DNA of 64,000 bases from Arcticibacter tournemirensis (lineage in GTDB: Bacteria > Bacteroidota > Bacteroidia > Sphingobacteriales > Sphingobacteriaceae), in contig NZ_VFPL01000001.1 in the NCBI RefSeq assembly GCF_006716645.1, forward strand, positions 4,650,001-4,714,000, read 5' to 3'. Position 1 is the first letter of the stretch; every line of letters begins with the position of its first letter. The translations under genes were made by a program, and so were the position numbers. The notes beneath the pieces are model-generated. The model searched no databases. It was not told the origin of the DNA and saw only the letters and a list, made by a program, of their open reading frames with translations. Positions 58,573 to 64,000 of the stretch are shown one piece after another.

Positions 58573-59169
58573 TTACAATTTCTCACAAAGGTCGTTCGCA
58601 CAATCACTCAGTTTAAATGCCAACTCAGTAAGCAGTTTAACATTTTGATCTCCAATGTCCAGGAGAGCAAGCGATTCATCCGTCGGAAAATACAATGAAC
58701 TTACATGCTCTTCGGGCACTTCATTGACCCCGTTTGACAACGAATAACACAAAGTCAACAGATTGAATACGCTAAGGTGGGTATATCCCATCACCTCATT
58801 TAACCAGAAACGATAGTCATTTTCTACAGCTTCGCCATAATCAGGTGCATATTCGCTACCCAGCCCGTTTTCCAGACCTTCATTCAGTTCTTTATCACTA
58901 ATATTATTGATATTCAAAAGACTGTCGCCGTATTCCTCAATATCATACATGGCAGAAAGTATGATCTTTATATTTTCATCGTCAAGAGCTTCAAGCAAAG
59001 CTACATCGCCAGGGTATTCTTCTCCATCTTCAAAAATATCCTTAATATCTTTCAACTCATTATGCAAGGCAGCATTTAATCCATATATAAAGAGCTCACG
59101 GTAAACGGTACTTAACATACAAGCTATATTAAGTACCTGATCTTTGTAATTAAATTTGTTGTCGTCCAT
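58573..59169 (-). CDS. Hypothetical acidic protein
   Basis: The ATG at 59169 gives 198 residues; a longer frame would need a TTG start at 59187. I do not recognise a family. The protein is acidic and mainly helical, with no signal peptide or membrane segment and with Cys/Leu-rich stretches (LNIACMLSTVYRELFIYGL, about 13-31; LAFKLSDCANDLCEKL at the end). It starts 20 bp after the DUF4251 gene, so they probably share an mRNA. Confidence 0.7.
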   Translation of the reverse strand: MDDNKFNYKDQVLNIACMLSTVYRELFIYGLNAALHNELKDIKDIFEDGEEYPGDVALLEALDDENIKIILSAMYDIEEYGDSLLNINNISDKELNEGLENGLGSEYAPDYGEAVENDYRFWLNEVMGYTHLSVFNLLTLCYSLSNGVNEVPEEHVSSLYFPTDESLALLDIGDQNVKLLTELAFKLSDCANDLCEKL

Positions 59170-59189
59170 CTGGTAATCCGACAGCAAAT

Positions 59190-59717
59190 TTATTCTTTTT
59201 TATTTTCCTCCTTATTCTTTTCAAAATAGCCATTAAATGAAATCGGCTGCCTGTTATTGTCGGTTACTTGTACCGATCCATAACCACTTTCTGAAATGTA
59301 AAATGTTAATTGCTGAATGTTATTTACGTCACGTGGTTTAATTACAATATCCCACCCACTCTTTTTTTTATTACTGACAGTATATTGAAAATCTTTTGAA
59401 GTGAAACGAATTCCTCCCTCAGAAGGATTCATCGGTGCGGTATAAGCCCGCCCGAAGTATGGAAGAAAACAAATTACAGTATCCTTTTTTACCTGAACGT
59501 CGTATTCGGATGTTAGCTGAAAAGAACTCCCCCCCATTGGCAGGGCGAACTGCGCTTTGAAAACAAAATCTTTTGAACTTACCATCTGTTTTATCTCAGC
59601 CGCTTTCCGTACTCTTTCCTCTTTTTTCGAAGTTTGAGCATATACTTCGTTCAGCCCCGTAAAAATAACAAACAATGACAACATCACGTTGTAATTCAAA
59701 AATCTACTCCTTTTCAT
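59190..59717 (-). CDS. DUF4251 domain-containing secreted protein
   Basis: This 175-residue protein has a signal peptide (about 1-27, cleavage after VYAQ). The remainder resembles the DUF4251 family of Bacteroidota, a beta-rich domain with the blocks FVFKAQFALPMGGSSFQLTS (about 51-70), CFLPYFGRAYTA (about 83-94) and FTSKDFQYTVSNKK. Function is unknown; family members are predicted to be periplasmic or outer-membrane associated. It leads a two-gene operon with the acidic hypothetical protein downstream. Its start is an unambiguous ATG. Confidence 0.85.
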   Translation of the reverse strand: MKRSRFLNYNVMLSLFVIFTGLNEVYAQTSKKEERVRKAAEIKQMVSSKDFVFKAQFALPMGGSSFQLTSEYDVQVKKDTVICFLPYFGRAYTAPMNPSEGGIRFTSKDFQYTVSNKKKSGWDIVIKPRDVNNIQQLTFYISESGYGSVQVTDNNRQPISFNGYFEKNKEENKKE

Positions 59718-59796
59718 GATTATTTGGTTTTGGTTTTACTGTTAAATATACTCTAATTTACAATATGTTATAGAACGAATCAATAGGTGATAAATA

Positions 59797-59824
59797 GCGA
59801 TATGAGATTTGAGATATTAGAGAT
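59797..59824 (+). repeat. Short heptad array (GAGATWT type) upstream of the SulP gene
   Basis: Units GCGATAT, GAGATTT, GAGATAT and TAGAGAT follow at 7-bp intervals. Words of the same type occur before ftsW at 25300-25334. Confidence 0.6.
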
Positions 59825-59834
59825 AATCTTAATG

Positions 59835-59897
59835 TTACTTGATTCTTGTTTCTTATTTCTTGTGTCCTGATACCTGTGTCTTAACTCTTGATTCTAA
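59835..59897 (+). repeat. Nine-unit heptad array (NNTCTTG type)
   Basis: Nine consecutive 7-bp units (TTACTTG, ATTCTTG, TTTCTTA, TTTCTTG, TGTCCTG, ATACCTG, TGTCTTA, ACTCTTG, ATTCTAA) fill 59835-59897 without a break in period. It lies between the divergent DUF4251 and SulP genes, just upstream of the SulP promoter. Confidence 0.8.
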
Positions 59898-59919
59898 AAT
59901 ATGATCCTCGTCACTTAAA

Positions 59920-59950
59920 TTGACGAAAGATTTGCTTTTAGTTAAATTTG
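59920..59950 (+). promoter_or_regulatory. Promoter of the SulP transporter gene
   Basis: TTG at 59920-59922 and TAAATTTG at 59943-59950 are separated by 20 nt, matching the Bacteroidota -33/-7 consensus in both sequence and spacing. The leader would be about 80 nt. Confidence 0.7.
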
Positions 59951-60038
59951 CACACATTCTTTAATCCGGCCAAAGGATTAATTACAACTTCAATTGCTAA
60001 AGTGGCCATTCTTAACTGGCCAGTTCTATTTATCAGTA

Positions 60039-61589
60039 GTGAAAAGAAAAATAAAATATTACCGTCTGCTGTGGTTAAAACACGACCTGCCAGCGGGACT
60101 CTCTGTCTTCTTTGTTGCGCTTCCACTTTGCTTGGGTATTGCATTGGCCTCTGGAGCCCCTCTCTATTCGGGAATCCTGTCGGGAATAATCGGCGGATTG
60201 GTTGTTTCCCTCATAAGCGGCTCATCATTGAGCGTTTCCGGTCCTGCCGCGGGGCTTACCACACTCGTTTCGGCATCCATTATTTCGCTGGGCGATTACA
60301 AGATATTTTTGTTGGCTGTAATGGTTGCCGGATTGTTCCAGCTTCTCCTGGGTCTTTTAAAGCTGGGCAGTATCGCTAATTATTTCCCGTCATCAGTTAT
60401 AAAAGGAATGTTAGCAGCTATCGGAATCATTCTAATGTCCAAACAGATTCCCCTGGCTATCGGTTACGACCAGCCCGACTTCTGGACGAGCGGATTCCTG
60501 CGTTTATTTTCAGACGAAAACTTTCTCGGCAACTTTAAAAATTTCAACCTGCACATACGCAGAGGAGCCATCCTGATAACAATAATTTCATTAGCCACTC
60601 TTATTCTTCTGCAACGGCCCTGGGCAAAAAAGCTAAGAGTAGTACCGGCTCCATTGCTGGTTGTGATCCTTGGGATCGTCGTTAATTACCTACTGACACA
60701 CTTGAATTCCGACTTTTCACTTAAACCCAACCAACTCGTCAATATTCCCTCGAATATTTTTGCAGATATCTCTTTCCCTGATTTCTCAAAGCTTTTTTCT
60801 AATACAGAGATCTGGAAAGACGGATTAATCATCGGCCTTCTGGCAACGTTAGAAACCCTGCTTTGTGTAGAAGCGGTTGACAAACTTGATAAACATAACC
60901 GCATTACCCCGGTTAATCGTGAGCTTATAGCACAGGGAATCGGAAATATGACCTGCGGACTTCTGGGTGCCATCCCTATGACCGCGGTTGTAGTTCGGGG
61001 AGCAGCCAACGCAGACGCGGGCGGTAGAACAAAATTCTCTGCATTTACTCATGGCGTCTTTCTTTTGCTTGCAGTGGCGCTCATTCCCTTTTTATTGCGG
61101 ATGATTCCCTATGCTTCGCTTGCCGGCATACTTCTGATCACCGGTTATAACCTTACCAAACCCAAGCTCTTCCGCAATATGTGGGGACTGGGATGGAAAC
61201 AGTTTTTTCCGTTTATTCTTACCATCATTGTAATCCTCGCTACTGATCTGCTGATCGGTGTGACTATTGGCCTTTTGATATCAATTTACTTTATTGTTCT
61301 TAATAACTTCCGTGTTGAATATAAGGTCACAAAAACGAAGCAACACCAGACTGAAGTTCACCTGATAAGGCTCAATTCCAATGTTACGTTTCTTAACAAA
61401 GTGAACCTGAGAAAAACGCTTGACAGCATCGCTCCATATAGCGTTCTTACGATCGACGGCAGTGACTGTAACTTCATTGATTACGACATCTTAGAGATCA
61501 TCAGCGAATTTGAAACTAAAGCCCACGACCGGCATATTGAGGTGCATCTGCAGGGAATTGAAAAGGTAAACGTTTCAGCTCTGCATTAA
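60039..61589 (+). CDS. SulP-family anion transporter with STAS domain
   Basis: With the GTG start at 60039 the protein has 516 residues and begins VKRKIKYYRLLWLKHDLPAG; an upstream TTG at 59994 would add 15 residues. About twelve membrane segments are visible with SulP blocks ALPLCLGIALASGAPLYSGI (N-terminal) and SGPAAGLTTLV, then a cytoplasmic STAS domain from about residue 430, with VNLRKTLDSIAPYSVLTIDG. SulP members carry sulfate, bicarbonate or other anions with sodium or protons; the cargo is not decidable. It has a good promoter and is convergent with the GH5 gene. Confidence 0.92.
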   Translation: MKRKIKYYRLLWLKHDLPAGLSVFFVALPLCLGIALASGAPLYSGILSGIIGGLVVSLISGSSLSVSGPAAGLTTLVSASIISLGDYKIFLLAVMVAGLFQLLLGLLKLGSIANYFPSSVIKGMLAAIGIILMSKQIPLAIGYDQPDFWTSGFLRLFSDENFLGNFKNFNLHIRRGAILITIISLATLILLQRPWAKKLRVVPAPLLVVILGIVVNYLLTHLNSDFSLKPNQLVNIPSNIFADISFPDFSKLFSNTEIWKDGLIIGLLATLETLLCVEAVDKLDKHNRITPVNRELIAQGIGNMTCGLLGAIPMTAVVVRGAANADAGGRTKFSAFTHGVFLLLAVALIPFLLRMIPYASLAGILLITGYNLTKPKLFRNMWGLGWKQFFPFILTIIVILATDLLIGVTIGLLISIYFIVLNNFRVEYKVTKTKQHQTEVHLIRLNSNVTFLNKVNLRKTLDSIAPYSVLTIDGSDCNFIDYDILEIISEFETKAHDRHIEVHLQGIEKVNVSALH

Positions 61590-61618
61590 AGATTTCATTT
61601 CGCAGGCCATGATGCTAC

Positions 61619-63421
61619 CTAACGGCGGCCAGCACGCCCCGAGAAACGAAGCTCCGTAAGATCCATCCCTCCCTTCTCTACGTATACTCGTACTTTATTT
61701 GCCCCTTTAGTTAGACGGATATTTCGAAATTCTAAAAATCCAGATGCCTTTAGATCTTCAGTAACCGGGATAGGGGAATTTGAAACGAAACTCTTTCCAT
61801 TAACAACAAGAAGAAATTTACCGGTGTCAATCGGCGATTTAATATTGAGGTGAACAGTGTAACACGCTGCTCTTTCAACATCAATAGTATACTGAAGCCA
61901 TTCCCCGTCTTCAATATCGCTCACGTAGTATTTTTCATAACCGCTTGAGTCGCGCCTGATATCCACACCGTCGTTTCGATATGCGCCACCGCGGTTTCCT
62001 CTTCCATCCTGCCCCGATACCCGGTAATTGGCTGTATCCTTATCAAAATAGGCGCATCCGTTCCTTCCCAGGTCGTAATCAACAGCTTGAATAATCGTAC
62101 CAGGTCCGGTCAAATGTTTTTTAAACGGTTTGGTTTCTGTAGAGAAAGGCTGTCTGATCATTGCATCAATTACGTCGCGATGAACCACATTGTTCCGAAT
62201 CTTAAGTGCGGAAGCCAGCTCCATTAAACCACTGTAAGCGTCGCTCTCGCCCGGTTTTTTCCCCACCCCGTTCCAATAATTTACTACCCGGTCGTAATTG
62301 GGATTAGATTTCACTTCAAGCGGGTTGTTGATGCCAACTTTCTTCAAAGGCCACCACGACCATCCAATATTATTCGTCTCCAGTAATCGGATAGCATCGG
62401 TAAACCACACATTCGAGTTTTCGCCCGTTTCGCCCAGCCATATCGGAATATTGTATTTCTCCCGGGCTTCAAGGAATCCCTTTATTGACTCTAAATCATT
62501 AAAATTCCAATACTTATGATAGCTTAATGCCATGTTGTTATCCCATTGAGGTAAAATTCCCCTGTAGTTATTACCCCAGCCGTTTCCTTCAATAATGATA
62601 AGGTGATTTTTATCCACTTCACGAATTGCCCTCGTGATATCCACCATCAGCTTTTTCAATGGCCCGTTTGTTGGTTCTCCCGTTCCATTTTTATCTTTTT
62701 CCGGATCAGTAAAACCCCAGTTTGGTTCATTAATAATGTCATATCCACCTATCCACTGTTCACTTACGTACCGCTCTGCCAGCTTCCTCCATAAAGCAAC
62801 AGTCTTTTGCTGGTTTGCTTCACTATCCCACAGCGAGGGTTTTGAAGGATCACGGTCCGAGATATTCAGATCGTTCCCCTGGCCTCCCGGCGCAGCATGC
62901 AAATCAAGGATAAGGTACATCTGATTTGCCTTGCACCATGACAACAGGCTGTCAGTCATGGCAAACCCTTTAGCAAGCCAGGTATTCACTCCTTTCACAG
63001 GCTCCTTTTCTAGTGGTAGAGTATAAAGGTTATAGTGCATGGGTAAGCGAATCGAGTTAAAACCCCAGGCCTTCATCGAATCCACATCGGCCTTCGTGGT
63101 ATGATTCAATAGCCACGATTCGTAAAATTCATCTGCCTGCTTTTTACCAATGAGTTCCTCAATTCTTTCCCTGATCCTATACTGCTGGCCATCCCTGTTA
63201 ACCTTCAACATGTACCCTTCCTGTAACATCCATCCGCCAAGTCCTATACCACGAAGTAATACATTGTCTCCTTTCCTGTTAATTATCTTTTGGCCGTCAG
63301 CTCTTAAGAAGCCCTGACCAAGGGCCGTACCGTAAAAAAGGAAGTGTGTTAAAAAAAATATACAAGATACGAGTATAACCCTGCGGTCAAGTAGTTGTGT
63401 TTTATTTGAAGTGGAGTACAT
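61619..63421 (-). CDS. GH5 family glycoside hydrolase with C-terminal CBM6-like domain
   Basis: The ATG at 63421 gives 600 residues with a hydrophobic signal segment (VILVSCIFFLTHFLFYG). The GH5 barrel carries GGWMLQEGYML, the acid/base Glu232 in YDIINEPNWGF and the nucleophile Glu331 in WLGETGENSN. A C-terminal beta-sandwich (about 450-600) with DGEWLQYTIDV and NKVRVYVEKGGMDLTEL resembles a CBM6 carbohydrate-binding module. GH5 is broad (cellulase, mannanase, glucanase), so the substrate is open. It is not in a SusCD operon. Upstream of its start are three AAAAGCG repeats at 11-bp spacing. Confidence 0.92.
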   Translation of the reverse strand: MYSTSNKTQLLDRRVILVSCIFFLTHFLFYGTALGQGFLRADGQKIINRKGDNVLLRGIGLGGWMLQEGYMLKVNRDGQQYRIRERIEELIGKKQADEFYESWLLNHTTKADVDSMKAWGFNSIRLPMHYNLYTLPLEKEPVKGVNTWLAKGFAMTDSLLSWCKANQMYLILDLHAAPGGQGNDLNISDRDPSKPSLWDSEANQQKTVALWRKLAERYVSEQWIGGYDIINEPNWGFTDPEKDKNGTGEPTNGPLKKLMVDITRAIREVDKNHLIIIEGNGWGNNYRGILPQWDNNMALSYHKYWNFNDLESIKGFLEAREKYNIPIWLGETGENSNVWFTDAIRLLETNNIGWSWWPLKKVGINNPLEVKSNPNYDRVVNYWNGVGKKPGESDAYSGLMELASALKIRNNVVHRDVIDAMIRQPFSTETKPFKKHLTGPGTIIQAVDYDLGRNGCAYFDKDTANYRVSGQDGRGNRGGAYRNDGVDIRRDSSGYEKYYVSDIEDGEWLQYTIDVERAACYTVHLNIKSPIDTGKFLLVVNGKSFVSNSPIPVTEDLKASGFLEFRNIRLTKGANKVRVYVEKGGMDLTELRFSGRAGRR

Positions 63422-63549
63422 TATTATTGAACTTAAAACTTTCACTGTAAAGGCTAATAGCCTGAACGCATTGCTGCGATAAATCTAACACAATTGCAGC
63501 AGTTTTGGCGACAGTTTTCTAACACTGATACACTTATTCGAACACGACC

Positions 63550-63578
63550 AAAAGCGTCGCAAAAGCGTTTGAAAAGCG
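63550..63578. repeat. Three AAAAGCG direct repeats, 11-bp period
   Basis: AAAAGCG begins at 63550, 63561 and 63572, about 130 bp upstream of the GH5 start and 46 bp after the end of the metallo-hydrolase gene. The helical-turn spacing would suit a protein binding one face of DNA. Confidence 0.45.
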
Positions 63579-63623
63579 CAGCCATACCGCAGCCCGCCAC
63601 CAACTACCAGCTGAAATAGCTAG

Positions 63624-64000
63624 CTATATATCCACTTTCATACCGTCAAACGCACATTCAGCATCAATCTGATCAATATTATTCAGCATTTCGTTATCAA
63701 AATGAGTGAGGATGATTTTTTTACATGTTAGACCGGGCAGCCACAACTTCAAACTCTGATAATTCATGTGCCCTCTAACCTGAAGATTGAAAAAGTTACA
63801 TTCACAAATGAAAAGATCGGCATCTGCACTAAGAGGAATCAGATTGTCAGTCCACTCGGTATCACCTGAATAACTGATGATCTTATCAGCAATATGTATA
63901 CGTAAACCATGTGGAAATGCGGCTTCTGAATGAATAACTGGATAAGCTTGTACCTTAAGCCCTCCGGTGACAATAGTTTCGAAGGGCTGATACTCCAAAA
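63624..64000 (-). CDS. Metallo-beta-lactamase-fold hydrolase, C-terminal part
   Basis: The gene runs off the right edge; the N-terminus with the HxHxDH metal motif is outside. The visible 125 residues hold later motifs of the RNase Z/phosphodiesterase-like MBL branch: ISYSGDTEWTDNLIP with the bridging Asp, FICECNFF, and KIILTHFDNEML with the final metal-binding His. The frame is open to the edge, where only a TTG (63998) precedes the first Met-like residue, so no start is claimed. The substrate is unknown. Confidence 0.85.
   Translation of the reverse strand, partial: LEYQPFETIVTGGLKVQAYPVIHSEAAFPHGLRIHIADKIISYSGDTEWTDNLIPLSADADLFICECNFFNLQVRGHMNYQSLKLWLPGLTCKKIILTHFDNEMLNNIDQIDAECAFDGMKVDI

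Overview
The window looks like chromosome from a member of the Bacteroidota, most likely family Sphingobacteriaceae (Pedobacter/Mucilaginibacter-like). The evidence is a SusC/SusD-type glycan locus, a Bacteroidota-type histone H1-like protein, an FtsL-like protein and a 413-residue MraY in the division cluster, almost no Shine-Dalgarno sequences, and several -7 elements of the TAnnTTTG type just upstream of genes. The genus is inferred; no 16S or other marker is present. No tRNA, rRNA, insertion sequence, phage or CRISPR array was seen.

Layout. 1-8.8 kb: end of pfkA, a BadF-type sugar kinase, gapA, glgB on the other strand, a penicillin-acylase-family hydrolase behind a long leader, a small membrane protein and a LuxE-like acyl ligase. 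8.8-15.9 kb: tyrS, a NUDIX hydrolase, an ACP-phosphodiesterase-like protein, a YhcH/YiaL lipoprotein, ligA, dapA and a histone H1-like protein. 16-33.6 kb: an alpha-oxoamine synthase next to ftsZ, then a complete minus-strand dcw cluster transcribed mraZ-rsmH-ftsL-ftsI-murE-mraY-murD-ftsW-murG-murC-ftsQ-ftsA-ftsZ. 34-51.5 kb: a glycan-utilisation region with a broken end (a 5' susC fragment abutting a 3' GH95 fucosidase fragment), a DUF5107/TPR protein, a sugar MFS porter, GH97, aldose epimerase, susD, susC and a divergent AraC regulator. 51.6-64 kb: pgk, a GNAT and a second gap; cyanophycinase; DinB; a YiaK-like dehydrogenase; a YhdH/AcuI-like reductase; two small proteins; a SulP transporter; a GH5 enzyme; and part of a metallo-beta-lactamase-fold protein.

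How the genes work together. The dcw cluster makes peptidoglycan precursors and the division septum; its first gene has three TGG repeats at 10-bp spacing upstream, the expected form of an MraZ operator. In the glycan region, three separate promoters (broken susC, MFS porter, intact susC) carry the same tandem ATGGAT-type half-sites exactly 21 bp apart and about 21-22 bp upstream of a -7 element. This fits one regulon controlled by the adjacent AraC protein and suggests the broken locus belonged to the same system.

The most unusual signals are non-coding: degenerate 7-bp-period repeat arrays that often begin at stop codons and read in the sense direction; an 11-bp-period array arranged as a large inverted repeat beside mraZ; a promoter followed at once by a strong terminator, which would give a ~50-nt RNA; and a cluster of DnaA-box-like sites between ftsA and ftsZ.
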